Assembly: GCF_018613795.1 (NCBI RefSeq) | Contig: NZ_JAGGPN010000034.1 | Span: 62,001-126,000, forward strand | DNA: 64,000 nt | Direction of reading: 5' to 3' | From: Arthrobacter sp. ISL-65 | Lineage (GTDB): Bacteria; Actinomycetota; Actinomycetes; Actinomycetales; Micrococcaceae | Part shown: positions 51,757 to 61,057 of the stretch, piece by piece | How the letters are laid out: the number at the start of each line of letters is the position of its first letter | How positions within the stretch are numbered: the stretch's first letter is position 1 | The notes under the pieces: model-generated | The model's input: the letters and a program-made list of their open reading frames with translations, nothing else | Databases searched by the model: none | Told to the model about the DNA's origin: nothing | Program-made: the position numbers and the translations under genes

Positions 51757-52071
51757 ATGATTACCCTCGACGAAGACGCTTTGATGCCTGCAACCCGGCC
51801 CGGGGGAGAAATGGCAGGCTCAAGCCTGGACGCGGGCACGGCCACCGACAGCTCCCTGCTGGCGGCAACGGGCACCCCGCGGCACTGCCGGCGGTCAATG
51901 AAGCGCCTGGATCAGGAATTCTCCCTGGAAATGGCCATTCGGGTGGACGGCCAGCGCCTGATCCGCTCCATGAAGGCCGTGGGCGCCGCCGACGCCGTGA
52001 CCTACCGGTGCACGTGCGGCTTCACCATCGACGTTCCTGCTCCCGGGATGGGCCGCGCCCTGATTAACTGA
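51757..52071 (+). CDS. Small hypothetical protein with CxC motif
   Basis: 104 residues, not recognised. The N-terminal half is low in complexity; the C-terminal part (RCRRS-like basic stretch, then LDQEFSLEMAIRVDGQRLI and YRCTCGFTIDVPAPGMGRA) looks ordered, with a Cys-x-Cys-Gly that may be half of a metal site. No membrane segment. ATG 51757 is chosen because AAAGG lies 6 nt before it; ATG 51751 would sit directly on the ribosome site. Confidence 0.55.
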   Translation: MITLDEDALMPATRPGGEMAGSSLDAGTATDSSLLAATGTPRHCRRSMKRLDQEFSLEMAIRVDGQRLIRSMKAVGAADAVTYRCTCGFTIDVPAPGMGRALIN

Positions 52072-52090
52072 AAGTGCCTGCGCGCTCCCA

Positions 52091-52153
52091 GCGCGAACGT
52101 ACAGTTGCGGCCCCGGATCCACTGAGATTCGGGGCCGCAACTGTCCTTCGCGC
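52091..52153. repeat. Palindromic intergenic repeat, family B copy 3
   Basis: 63 nt with arms GCGCGAACGTACAGTTGCGG and mirror CCGCAACTGTCCTTCGCGC, between two convergent genes (51757 and 52167), possibly a terminator. Confidence 0.8.
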
Positions 52154-52166
52154 TACGGGGCCGGCG

Positions 52167-53786
52167 TCATTCCGGCTCAACAGGCAGCAGGAATCCGTCC
52201 CGGACCAGATTGGCCACTTCGGTGAGCAGGCCAGCCCGGAAGGTGCCGCCGTCGAACCCCTCCGTTCCACCCAGCAGCGCCTCAAGGGCGCCGATAATCT
52301 GTCCGGCGGTCAGGTCGCCGTCGCACGCGGAGACAAAGCCCGCCAGTTCGGTGCTCAGCAGGTTGGTGCGGCGGAGGCCGGCTCCCTGGCGCAGCAGGAT
52401 GACACCGGGGTGTTCGGCACCGGGGCGCTGGTGCCGCTCCTCGGTGACGTCCTCGGCCACAAGAAGGTGGGCCGCGGTCACGTCGTGGGCGGCGAGCCAG
52501 TCAGCCCGTTCCACCGCTGCCGCCAGGTGCGGGCCGACAGGCTGTTCAATCGGGTAGGTGATCTCTTCGAACCGGCGGATCCGCCGTTCACCGGCCGGCC
52601 GGCGCAAAAAGACCATGCCGAAGCCGATGCCGCCGACATTCCGCGACGCGAAGTCGTCCAGGTACGCGGCGTAGGCCTCCTGGTAATGCCGGCGGTCCCG
52701 GGTTTCGGAGGCATCCTGCAGCCAGGTCTCGGCGTACAGCTCCGGCCCCACCTGTTCGCGCTGGATGAACCACGCGTCAGTGTCCGGACCGGCCCAGCTT
52801 TGCGGCCGCTCATCCCACGCCGAACCCTCCGGGATTTCCCAGTTGCCCAAAAGCTGGGCTGTTCCGCCCGGGGCCAGCACGTCAGGCAGGGAGCGGATGA
52901 GCGATGCGACGATATCATCTCCCGGCAGGCCGCCGTCGCGGTAGGTGAACTGGTCGGCCGCGGCCTCCCCCGCACTGCGCGGTGTGATGACAAAGGGCGG
53001 ATTGGATACGACGAGGTCAAAAGCCTCGCCGGCAACAGGCTCGAGGAGCGATCCGACCCGCAGGCTCACCCGCTCTTCCGGCCGTGCCGGATCAATGGCC
53101 AGGGCTTCGGCATTGAGCAGGAGGTTGAAGCGAGTGAATGCGAGTGCGCGCTCCGAGATGTCAGTGGCGGTGACGTGGCCGCTGTGCTGCAGGAGATGGA
53201 AGGTCTGGATGCCGCAGCCGGTGCCCAGGTCCAGTGCTCTTTCGGCATGGCGGCGGATGGTGGTCTGGACAAGGGTGGTGGATGCCTGCCCGATGCCCAG
53301 GACGTGGTCGTGCCTGAGGACGCCGGGCCGCTGGTGCGCGGCGAGGTCGCTGGCCACCCAGATTTCGACGCCGGCGTTCCCGCCCGACTCCCAGCCGTAG
53401 GGGCGCAGGTCCAATTCGGCGGCGGCCTCGGTCCCGGTGATTTTCGCCAGGCCAAGAGCCACCAGGCCTTCGGCGCGGGTCCGCGGCAGCACGGCGTCGA
53501 GCACCCCCGCTTCCTGCGGAACGGCCAGAAGCCAGAAACGCACGACGGCGGCCAGCGCCGCGGTGCGCGGCTCGCCGGCGGCTGCTGCTTCAGTCGCGAT
53601 CAGTGCCGGGATGAGCTGGTCCCTGTTCAGGGCCGCATACGCCGAGTCCCCCAGCAGGTCCGCCACGCCCTCGAGGGTGTAGCCCACCGCGCGGAGGTCT
53701 GAGGCCAGGGCCTGCAGAAGGTCGGGCAGGTCGCTGCGCGGTGCGTCGGGAATGTTGCCGGCGGTGAAGTGCGTTGGTTCGGTCAC
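52167..53786 (-). CDS. SAM-dependent methyltransferase with extra N- and C-terminal domains
   Basis: 539 residues. The central Rossmann methyltransferase (about 175-330) has motif I LDLGTGCGIQTFHL, TATDISERAL and motif IV VVSNPPFVI, the NPPF type found in N-methyltransferases of RNA, protein or small molecules. The N-terminal 150 residues and the long C-terminal region match the layout of actinobacterial DUF7059-type methyltransferases. The substrate is unknown. The start is GTG 53786 with TAGACT 6 nt upstream (leaderless). Confidence 0.8.
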   Translation of the reverse strand: MTEPTHFTAGNIPDAPRSDLPDLLQALASDLRAVGYTLEGVADLLGDSAYAALNRDQLIPALIATEAAAAGEPRTAALAAVVRFWLLAVPQEAGVLDAVLPRTRAEGLVALGLAKITGTEAAAELDLRPYGWESGGNAGVEIWVASDLAAHQRPGVLRHDHVLGIGQASTTLVQTTIRRHAERALDLGTGCGIQTFHLLQHSGHVTATDISERALAFTRFNLLLNAEALAIDPARPEERVSLRVGSLLEPVAGEAFDLVVSNPPFVITPRSAGEAAADQFTYRDGGLPGDDIVASLIRSLPDVLAPGGTAQLLGNWEIPEGSAWDERPQSWAGPDTDAWFIQREQVGPELYAETWLQDASETRDRRHYQEAYAAYLDDFASRNVGGIGFGMVFLRRPAGERRIRRFEEITYPIEQPVGPHLAAAVERADWLAAHDVTAAHLLVAEDVTEERHQRPGAEHPGVILLRQGAGLRRTNLLSTELAGFVSACDGDLTAGQIIGALEALLGGTEGFDGGTFRAGLLTEVANLVRDGFLLPVEPE

Positions 53787-53934
53787 CGGCCAAGTCTATT
53801 TCCCGGCTATGCCTGCGTGCCGGTCATGCCCTTCCGGCCACTCCCGCCCTCAGTCCGAGGATCGGGCATGGCGTGTGGTGCCTCCTTATTGTCGGCGTCT
53901 GATTATTGTCGGCACCTGAAGCTACAGTTGGGCC

Positions 53935-54525
53935 ATGTTCGGAACCCAGGCGGTGGCGGCCGATCCCGATTGGCTGCGGTACGCGGCGGCATTCGCCCCG
54001 CTGCTGGCCGCCGTCATTGCCGGCTGGATCGCCTGGCGCGCGCTCGCCCAGCGGCGCGAGGCGGACCGTCGTGACCAATGGTGGAAGCGGACCCAGTGGG
54101 CCATCGACCTTGCCATGGACCGCGACTTCAGCAGGGCCATCGTGGGCCTGGTCGCGCTGAAGCACCTTGCGGCCAGTGATCTGTGCACCGACGAGGACTA
54201 CGAGATGCTGGACAAAATCGGCGGCGCCAAGATCGATGCCCTGACCCTGTCCGGGGAGAGCGCCAGGCGCGAGGCCGCGAAACCCCCACCCACGGAACCG
54301 CAGCGGCCGGCACCGCAACCCCCACATCACGAGACGGCAGTGCCGCCCGGTGCGGGACGGACCACGGTCATTCCCGTGCCCCTGGAGTCACGGGGCGAGC
54401 GCGTGCTGGCGACCTCCGCCGGCATGGCCAAAGTGCTGGCTGAGGCAGACAGACTTGTCTCTTTTGTGGCCTCACGGCGGAGCGGGAGGAGGGGAACGGA
54501 AACCGGCATTACCTCGAACGGGTAA
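53935..54525 (+). CDS. Single-pass membrane protein of unknown function
   Basis: 196 residues. One N-terminal helix (WLRYAAAFAPLLAAVIAGWIAWRAL), then a basic/coiled cytoplasmic stretch (AQRREADRRDQWWKRTQWAIDLAM), a Pro-rich linker and a conserved end GERVLATSAGMAKVLAEADRLVSFVASRR. Not recognised as a named family. TACAGT lies 6 nt before ATG 53935 (leaderless). The stop is 10 nt ahead of the lipoprotein gene. Confidence 0.65.
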   Translation: MFGTQAVAADPDWLRYAAAFAPLLAAVIAGWIAWRALAQRREADRRDQWWKRTQWAIDLAMDRDFSRAIVGLVALKHLAASDLCTDEDYEMLDKIGGAKIDALTLSGESARREAAKPPPTEPQRPAPQPPHHETAVPPGAGRTTVIPVPLESRGERVLATSAGMAKVLAEADRLVSFVASRRSGRRGTETGITSNG

Positions 54526-54535
54526 GTTTGAAGTC

Positions 54536-54979
54536 ATGCCTGACCGTTCTCCTCTGTTTTCCCGTGCCCTGGGCGGGACGGCCGCATCCGCCGTCATGGT
54601 TCTGGCAGTTACTGCCTGCTCCCCCGTGGTGTCGATCGAAAATGCCGATGTTCCGCAGTGGCGGGCCACCGCCCTGCCCTCCGACGGCCAGGCAGTGCTG
54701 GAGGACGCCGGCAAGATCCTCAACCGGGACCGGATCATCCAGGCGGCAGCCAGCGTCCCGGCAGGCGCGTACACGCTGACCATTACCTGCGACGGCGGCG
54801 GGAAGGCGTTCTTCGCGGTGACGCTCGCCGGCAAGGAACTGGCGGAAGCCGGAGCGGCCTGCAACGGCAGCCGCGAAGCCGCGACGATCACCGTACCGAA
54901 GGCCGGGCGAATGGAGATCAGCGCCTCCAGCGTGGACGCGCCGCTCCTGTACGCCTACCATCTGGTTCCAGCGCGCTAA
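54536..54979 (+). CDS. Lipoprotein, paralogue of the 55101 gene
   Basis: 147 residues. Lipobox AVTAC near residue 25 predicts membrane anchoring outside the cell. The mature part has the pattern PAGAYTLTITCDGGGKAFFAVTLAG...CNGS...SSVDAPLLYAYHLV: two cysteines framing a beta domain, as in the protein at 55101. Function unknown. ATG 54536 has TAAGTT 7 nt ahead (leaderless). Confidence 0.7.
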   Translation: MPDRSPLFSRALGGTAASAVMVLAVTACSPVVSIENADVPQWRATALPSDGQAVLEDAGKILNRDRIIQAAASVPAGAYTLTITCDGGGKAFFAVTLAGKELAEAGAACNGSREAATITVPKAGRMEISASSVDAPLLYAYHLVPAR

Positions 54980-55100
54980 TCCGGGGCCCATCGGCGGCGG
55001 GGCCGCATGGACCCGCAGCTCCGGGACAGCCAAGGGAGAATTTTTTCTCCCGGCGGATTGCCATCTGTACCGGCGCCTCCGCCAGGCCTAAAGTCGGGGT

Positions 55101-55661
55101 ATGCCCACGGTGCGGATCGCCTCCGCGCGTCGTTTCCCGGGGCGGGCGCAACGCACGGTTTGGCTGCGGGCGCCGGCAGCCGCCGTCGTGCTTTTCTTTG
55201 TGCTGGTTGCCGCCGTCCTGGGCGGCTGTGAATACAGCTATGACGACGGCCGGGGCGAACTTCCAGACGCCCCTGCGGTGACGGATCCCGTGTTGCCCCG
55301 GGACCCGCTGGAGAACGTGCCGGTGTCGGGCGAGGAGCTCACCGAATGGGCGAAGGAAGTCATGCCTGACGCCGAGGGACAGGTTTTCAATACGAACTAC
55401 GGCAGCGTTGAGAGGGGACACAGCAAGACGGAGTCCACGGGCCAGCTGCCGAGCGGCACGTACTCCCTCACCCTCGCCTGCCGGAGCGAGCGGCGGGTCT
55501 CATTCACAGTCCGCGACGCCGAGTTCGCCCTGGTTGACCTGAGCCTCCGTTGCGGCACGTCCCGCGTCAATGTGGTGCACCTGTCCAAGGACTCCGTGCT
55601 TCGGGTGACGGTGGAGGTGCGATCGGACGCCAATTTCGCCTACCGGATCAGCCGGATCTGA
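55101..55661 (+). CDS. Lipoprotein, paralogue of the 54536 gene
   Basis: 186 residues. Basic N-terminus, hydrophobic core and lipobox VLGGC (about Cys43). The C-terminal 90 residues, PSGTYSLTLACRSERRVSFTVRDAE...LRCGT...VRSDANFAYRI, align by pattern with the previous lipoprotein (two cysteines at the same spacing region, TYSLTL/AYTLTI strand, closing aromatic strand). TAAAGT 6 nt before ATG 55101 (leaderless). A GGGAGAA-TTTT-TTCTCCC hairpin (55034-55051) lies between the two genes. Confidence 0.7.
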   Translation: MPTVRIASARRFPGRAQRTVWLRAPAAAVVLFFVLVAAVLGGCEYSYDDGRGELPDAPAVTDPVLPRDPLENVPVSGEELTEWAKEVMPDAEGQVFNTNYGSVERGHSKTESTGQLPSGTYSLTLACRSERRVSFTVRDAEFALVDLSLRCGTSRVNVVHLSKDSVLRVTVEVRSDANFAYRISRI

Positions 55662-55738
55662 CGCAACGCCTTTGCAGCCGTCCAGGTTGTCCAGGCCGTC
55701 CAGGGCAGCCGTCGCTCCAGCCCAGCCGTCCCTGCCGT

Positions 55739-56632
55739 TCAGGCGGCGCAGCCGTCCGGGCAGCGCAGCGTCTCGGGGTTGGCAGCGCACCCAGCGCAGT
55801 ACAGGGTGAGCGTGCGGCAGCTCAGGTTCGAGCAGTTCTCGAACTTGCTCGTGGGCGTCTGGCACCGGACGCACTCGCCGATGGTCTTGGCATCTTCGCT
55901 GAATTCGAGGTGCATGCGCTTGTCGAAGACGTACAGGGAGCCCTCCCAGAGGCCCTGGTCCTTGAACTTTTCGCCGTAGCGCACGATGCCGCCGTCCAGC
56001 TGGTACACCTCTTTGAAGCCGCGGTTCACCATGAGGCTGGACAGCACCTCGCAACGGATGCCCCCGGTGCAGTACGTGACGACGGGCTGGTCCTTGAGGT
56101 GGTCGTACTTGCCGGAGTCGAGCTCGGTGATGAAGTCGTGAGTGGTGGCAACGTCAGGGACAACGGCGTCCTTGAACTTGCCGATCTGTGCTTCAAAGGC
56201 GTTGCGGCCGTCAAAGAACACGACGTCCTGGCCGCTGGCCTTCCTCGAGTCGACGAGTTCGTGGAGTTCCTCGGGCAACAGATGCGTCCCGCCTCCCACG
56301 ACGCCGTTATCGTCCACCTTCAGTTCGCCGGGCGCACCGAACGAGACGATCTCGTCGCGGACCTTGACGCTCAGGCGGGGGAAGTCCTCCGCACCGCCGC
56401 TGGACCACTTGACGTCGATGCCGTGGAAGCCCCTGTATTCGCGGGTGGTTTTCACGTACTGCTTGACGGCCCCGATCTCCCCGCCGACGGTCGCGTTGAT
56501 GCCGTCCTTGGAGATAAGGATCCGTCCGGTCAGGCCGAGCTTTTCGCACAGGGCACGCTGCCAGAGCCGAACAGCGTCCGGGTCTGCGATGGGAGTAAAG
56601 CCGTAAAAAAGTACGATTCGGTTCAAAGCCAC
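55739..56632 (-). CDS. trhO: tRNA uridine(34) hydroxylase, rhodanese domain
   Basis: 297 residues. N-terminal acylphosphatase-like domain ([29 protein letters not shown]), rhodanese domain with catalytic loop CTGGIRCE (Cys188), and a C-terminal cysteine-rich tail ([33 protein letters not shown]) typical of the YceA/TrhO family, which hydroxylates wobble uridine in some tRNAs. The start is GTG 56632 with TACCCT 7 nt ahead. Confidence 0.9.
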   Translation of the reverse strand: MALNRIVLFYGFTPIADPDAVRLWQRALCEKLGLTGRILISKDGINATVGGEIGAVKQYVKTTREYRGFHGIDVKWSSGGAEDFPRLSVKVRDEIVSFGAPGELKVDDNGVVGGGTHLLPEELHELVDSRKASGQDVVFFDGRNAFEAQIGKFKDAVVPDVATTHDFITELDSGKYDHLKDQPVVTYCTGGIRCEVLSSLMVNRGFKEVYQLDGGIVRYGEKFKDQGLWEGSLYVFDKRMHLEFSEDAKTIGECVRCQTPTSKFENCSNLSCRTLTLYCAGCAANPETLRCPDGCAA

Positions 56633-56756
56633 GTATTTAAGGGTACTTGGTGGCTGCCGGGGACGGATTCAGACCCGGGAAGAGCCGCCTATCACAATTG
56701 CATAAGCAAGCACCAAAGCCCTGTTGCTTATGACAGCGCTGGAATACTCTCGTCAC

Positions 56757-57449
56757 ATGACGCCAGAAGCCATGGTTGGAGACATCACTCATCTGCTTGA
56801 AGTTTGGGTAGCCGGTTGGGCTGGTTGCCGGGGCTATGAGACGCGCACCGAGGGACGGTTCCCCGCCGCCCTTCGTGCTGACACGACCGGGGACTGGGAA
56901 TACTTCGCCTCTGATCCTACGGACGCCGAGTTCGCGGACCTGGCAGCAAAGACTGCCGAAGCCCCCAAGCGGGTCCTGACCATCCTGACCAATGATGTAG
57001 GACGCTACAAGCTCCTGGCTGAACAACACAACCTCAACGCCACGTCAGCGTCCCAGACCATGATGGTCGTGGACATGGAAACCCAGGACTCCGAGGACCC
57101 GTGGCTCTCGGACGACGACCTGTCCCTGAAAACGTGGGAGTCCGACGGTGTCCACTTTGCCGAAGTTCGATCCGGCGACACGCTGGCCGTGAGCGGCCGT
57201 GTGGTGGTCATCAACGGCACCGCGGTGTTCGACAAGATTGTCACCGAACCCTCCTTCCAGCGCCGGGGCCTGGGCAGCTTCATCATGAAGGCGCTGGCGG
57301 CGCAGGCGTTTTCACACGATGTGGAGGACGGCCTCCTGTTGGCTTCCTTGGATGGGCAGAAGCTTTATTCACATCTGGGCTGGTCCTCTGTGTGCCACGT
57401 CCTGATGCTCTCCGCCTCCGATGAGGGCTCCGACCTCTCCGTGGTCTGA
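56757..57449 (+). CDS. GNAT family N-acetyltransferase
   Basis: 230 residues. The acetyl-CoA-binding motif A is FQRRGLGSFIMKALAAQA (about 170-188), preceded by VFDKIVTEPSFQ and followed by GLLLASLDGQKLYSHLGW. The N-terminal half resembles a degenerate GNAT domain. Substrate unknown. ATG 56757 has TACTCT 6 nt upstream (leaderless). Confidence 0.85.
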   Translation: MTPEAMVGDITHLLEVWVAGWAGCRGYETRTEGRFPAALRADTTGDWEYFASDPTDAEFADLAAKTAEAPKRVLTILTNDVGRYKLLAEQHNLNATSASQTMMVVDMETQDSEDPWLSDDDLSLKTWESDGVHFAEVRSGDTLAVSGRVVVINGTAVFDKIVTEPSFQRRGLGSFIMKALAAQAFSHDVEDGLLLASLDGQKLYSHLGWSSVCHVLMLSASDEGSDLSVV

Positions 57450-57504
57450 CCCTTCCCTGCACACGCCCCTGCCTGATTCCGTCCCGGGCCAGCTGTTGTT
57501 TGCA

Positions 57505-57558
57505 GGTTCGCTGTTCCGTGCCGGTTCACTGTTCCGTGCCGGTTCACTGTTCCGTGCC
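57505..57558. repeat. Three tandem 18-nt repeats before the helicase gene
   Basis: GGTTCRCTGTTCCGTGCC occurs three times head to tail (57505, 57523, 57541), one base different in the first. It ends 32 nt before the helicase start and may touch its promoter. Confidence 0.85.
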
Positions 57559-57590
57559 GGCGATTTTTGCCCGGATGAAACAATGTTGGG

Positions 57591-59987
57591 GTGAACCCCC
57601 ATGACTCGCTGATTCCGTTGCTGGGCCGTGGCCCGGACCCGGAGCAGCTCCGGCACGTGCGGACCATTCCGGCCCGCAACGCCGTGCACGAACCGTGGCC
57701 GGCCTGGGCACACCCGGACCTTGTCGCGGCCTACGGCAGACTCGGCATCCACCAGCCCTACCGGCATCAGATCCGGGCGGCGGATATTGCCCACGGCGGC
57801 GGACACGTGGTGATTGCAACCGGGACGGCATCCGGCAAATCCCTGGCCTACCAACTGCCGGCGCTGGATGCGATTCACCGGTCCGAGCTACGCGTCCTGT
57901 CAGACCCTGGAAAAATCCACGACGACGGCGCGGTGACGCTCTACCTCTCCCCCACCAAGGCGCTGGCTGCGGACCAACTCGCGGCGATCCGGTCCCTGAA
58001 CCTGCCAACCGTCCGGGCTGAAACCTACGACGGCGACACCGACCAGGCCTCCCGCCGCTGGATCCGCGACCATGCGAACTTCATTCTGGCCAACCCCGAC
58101 ATGCTGCACTTCGGCATCCTGCCAAACCATGCCTGGTGGGCGGGGTTCTTCCGCCGCCTGCGCTACGTGATTGTGGACGAGGCGCACAGCTACCGTGGTG
58201 TCTTCGGCTCCCATGTGGCCAACCTGATGCGCCGGCTGCGGCGCATCAGCGCTTACTACGCGACCGATGGCAGCTCCGCCGGACCGGTGTTCATCGCGGC
58301 GTCTGCCACCGCTTCCGAACCGGAGCAGTCGTTTGGCCGGCTCATTGGCGCCGCCGTCCAGGGAGTCTCCGAAGACTCCTCGCCGCACGGGTCCACGACA
58401 GTGGCGTTCTGGGAACCTGCGCTGAGCGAGGTGCGTGGCGAAAACGGGGCCAAGGAACGCAGGACGGCGGTGGCCGAGACCGCCGACCTTCTCGCGAACC
58501 TTGTCTCGTCACGGGTCCGCACCATCGCTTTCATCAAATCCAGGCGCGGCGCCGAAACCATCTCCTCCATCACAAAGCGGCTCCTGGACGAAGTCGACCC
58601 AAGCCTGCCGCAACGGGTGGCGGCTTACCGCTCCGGATACCTCCCGGAGGAACGCCGTGCCTTGGAAAGGGCGCTGCGGACCGGCCAGTTGCTGGGTATT
58701 TCGAGTACTTCGGCCCTCGAACTGGGCATCGACATCTCGGGGCTCGACGCGGTGCTGGTGGCCGGCTGGCCCGGCACCAGGGCATCCCTTTTCCAGCAGA
58801 TCGGCCGGGCTGGCCGCGCCGGACAGGACGCCATTGCCGCCTTCGTGGCCAGCGACGATCCGCTGGACACTTACCTGGTCAATCATCCGGAAGCCATCTT
58901 CGACGTGTCCGTTGAGGCGACTGTGTTTGATCCGTCCAACCCCTATGTCCTGGGCCCGCACCTCTGTGCCGCGGCCGCTGAGCTCCCGCTCGGCGTGGCC
59001 GAGTTGCCGCTGTTCGGAGCTACAGCAGAGAAACTCCTCGGGCAGCTGGTGGCACAGGGGTACCTGCGGCGGCGCCCGGCCGGCTGGTTCTGGACCCACC
59101 CGCAAAGCGCGGCCGCCATGGTGAACCTGCGGGCCGACGGCGGCGGGCCGGTGAGCATCGTGGATGCCGACACAGGTTCGCTGCTGGGAACCATGGATTC
59201 TCCGCAGACGCACTACCAGGCCCACACGGGGGCCGTGTACGTCCATCAGGGCGCCAGCTACGTGGTGGAGGACCTGAACGAGGACGATCACTGCGTGGTG
59301 GTACGCCGGGCCAACCCGGACTACTACACGACTGCCCGGGACATCACGCAGATCGAGGTACTCGAGACCCAGCGGACGGAGCAGTGGGGCGATGTTGCCG
59401 TGCACTTCGGTGACGTCAAGGTCACAACGCAAGTGGTCTCCTTTCAGCGGAAGGCCCTGATTTCCAATGAAGTCCTGGGTGAGGAACCCCTCGAGCTGGG
59501 AGCCAGGGACCTGTTTACGAAGGCCGTGTGGTTTGTGGTGGAGAACCGGTCACTCACAGGCGCCGGACTCATCGAAGCGCAGTTTCCCGGAGCCCTCCAC
59601 GCGGCCGAGCACGCCGCCATCGGACTGCTGCCGCTGGTTGCCTCGAGCGACCGCTGGGACATCGGCGGGGTTTCGACCGCAATCCATGCCGACACCGGTG
59701 TACCCACGATTTTCGTGTACGACGGGCACCCAGGCGGCGCTGGCTTTGCCGAGCGGGGCTTCGAGAAAGCCAAGGTGTGGCTCTCGGCCACGCGAGACGC
59801 GATCGAGGCCTGCGAGTGCGAATCAGGTTGCCCTTCCTGCGTCCAGTCCCCCAAATGCGGCAACAAGAACAACCCATTGGACAAGGACGCTGCCGTCACC
59901 CTGATCGATGTCCTGCTGAAGGACGCGCCGGACGCGGCAGCGCCACAAGATTCCAGGGCGGACGCGGCGGCGCCCAACGCAGTCTAG
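57591..59987 (+). CDS. DEAD/DEAH helicase with DUF1998 (MrfA/YprA type)
   Basis: 798 residues. Superfamily 2 helicase: Walker A ATGTASGKS (76-84), DEAH box in VDEAHSYRG (about 193), SASA-type motif III (AASATAS), and motif VI QQIGRAGRAG. The C-terminal DUF1998/MZB region has the four-cysteine cluster CECESGCPSC...CGN. In Bacillus, MrfA of this family repairs mitomycin adducts. The same helicase lies beside topA and the tad genes in mycobacteria. The start is GTG 57591. Confidence 0.92.
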   Translation: MNPHDSLIPLLGRGPDPEQLRHVRTIPARNAVHEPWPAWAHPDLVAAYGRLGIHQPYRHQIRAADIAHGGGHVVIATGTASGKSLAYQLPALDAIHRSELRVLSDPGKIHDDGAVTLYLSPTKALAADQLAAIRSLNLPTVRAETYDGDTDQASRRWIRDHANFILANPDMLHFGILPNHAWWAGFFRRLRYVIVDEAHSYRGVFGSHVANLMRRLRRISAYYATDGSSAGPVFIAASATASEPEQSFGRLIGAAVQGVSEDSSPHGSTTVAFWEPALSEVRGENGAKERRTAVAETADLLANLVSSRVRTIAFIKSRRGAETISSITKRLLDEVDPSLPQRVAAYRSGYLPEERRALERALRTGQLLGISSTSALELGIDISGLDAVLVAGWPGTRASLFQQIGRAGRAGQDAIAAFVASDDPLDTYLVNHPEAIFDVSVEATVFDPSNPYVLGPHLCAAAAELPLGVAELPLFGATAEKLLGQLVAQGYLRRRPAGWFWTHPQSAAAMVNLRADGGGPVSIVDADTGSLLGTMDSPQTHYQAHTGAVYVHQGASYVVEDLNEDDHCVVVRRANPDYYTTARDITQIEVLETQRTEQWGDVAVHFGDVKVTTQVVSFQRKALISNEVLGEEPLELGARDLFTKAVWFVVENRSLTGAGLIEAQFPGALHAAEHAAIGLLPLVASSDRWDIGGVSTAIHADTGVPTIFVYDGHPGGAGFAERGFEKAKVWLSATRDAIEACECESGCPSCVQSPKCGNKNNPLDKDAAVTLIDVLLKDAPDAAAPQDSRADAAAPNAV

Positions 59988-60110
59988 TTAACGAACACGG
60001 TCTGGTGACAAGCGCCGCCTATGTTGACGCCGGGGTCCGACCTGGAACGGAGCCCCAAGAGTAAGGGTCAAGTACCGTCTAAGCCCCGCGCGTTTGGAGC
60101 CGCGCGAAGT

Positions 60111-60506
60111 TTAGGGCGGCGGCCCCGCCCTGGCGCGGCCGGTGGCGATGCCCAGGAGCTGCCCGGCAGACAGCTCCGTGCTGACTTCGACTGACTGGTC
60201 GCCTCCCGCGGTGCAGCTGGTGAGCGTTGCCTTGTGGCGGGCAGCCACCGCAGCAGCCACGAGGCAGGGCTCGCCCGGTGACACGCCGCGGAGTGCGTCA
60301 GCCGCCGCCAACGCAGCGAGGTCGGCCGCGGCGGCGGCCTTGGACGCCGCCGCGGACGCCTGCGCCAGCAGAAGGAGCAGTGACATGACCATGACAACCA
60401 CCATGCCGAGCGCCGCGGCCAGCACAGTGCCTGATCCGCGTTCCGATCCGACTCCCAGCACCGGATTCCAGCGCTGGCCGAGCGGCTGTTTGTGCCGCTG
60501 GTTCAC
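60111..60506 (-). CDS. Rv3654c-like TadE-type membrane protein
   Basis: 131 residues. One N-terminal hydrophobic helix (GSGTVLAAALGMVVVMVMSLLLLLAQASAAASKAAAAADLAALAAADAL), shared with the Rv3654c/Flp-pilus helper family, then a small extracytoplasmic domain with two cysteines (EPCLV, TSCTA). GTG 60506 overlaps the TadE stop as GTGA, so I use it instead of the long upstream extension. Last gene of the tad run; secretion or assembly helper by context. The stop lies 123 nt from the convergent helicase gene; nothing else was seen there. Confidence 0.75.
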   Translation of the reverse strand: MNQRHKQPLGQRWNPVLGVGSERGSGTVLAAALGMVVVMVMSLLLLLAQASAAASKAAAAADLAALAAADALRGVSPGEPCLVAAAVAARHKATLTSCTAGGDQSVEVSTELSAGQLLGIATGRARAGPPP

Positions 60507-61057
60507 AGGGGCCGCCGCCCGGCAGCAACGCCGTATCCGAGGTCGGCCCGTGCCGACCGCACCGCCTGCACCGGTCCCGGCGGCGGTGCCGATGTTGCCG
60601 TTTCGCTGCGCGCCTCGGCCCTGGCGGTCAACGTCCAGGGCACCATGCGGCCCAGGGGCCCCGCCGCCCGGTCGGACACCGTGACGCTCATCCATTCACC
60701 GCCGGGCACGACTGCCGACGACGCCGAAGGGCCAGCCAGCTTCCGGACAATACCGCCGACGGCGGCAGGATCCTCACCCCTGGCGAGTGCCCTGGCACCG
60801 GCCCGGGCCGCATCCTCAAGCCGCAGCTGGGTGATCCCCGCCGCAGACCCCGCCAGCAGCATCGCCAGAAGCAGCAGGACCGCCGGAAGAGCGACGGCAA
60901 ATTCAGCGGTCACCGCGCCGCGGCTGTTCCCGTGGTCGCTCTCGGCGCCGCGGGCCTTCCCCTGACCGCGGCTGCCGGCCTCATCTCCGGTTGGGTTCCT
61001 GTGCTGCCGGCAGGACACAAGTCCGGCCGCCTGAAGGGTCTGCGGAGCGGGTTTCAC
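60503..61057 (-). CDS. TadE family pilus assembly protein
   Basis: 184 residues. A polar 47-residue lead, then the TadE signature GAVTAEFAVALPAVLLLLAMLLAGSAAGI (a processed hydrophobic helix with Glu at position 5) and a variable outer domain. TadE pseudopilins are cut by prepilin peptidase and help build Flp pili. The start GTG 61057 overlaps the DUF4244 stop by GTGA. Confidence 0.8.
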   Translation of the reverse strand: MKPAPQTLQAAGLVSCRQHRNPTGDEAGSRGQGKARGAESDHGNSRGAVTAEFAVALPAVLLLLAMLLAGSAAGITQLRLEDAARAGARALARGEDPAAVGGIVRKLAGPSASSAVVPGGEWMSVTVSDRAAGPLGRMVPWTLTARAEARSETATSAPPPGPVQAVRSARADLGYGVAAGRRPL

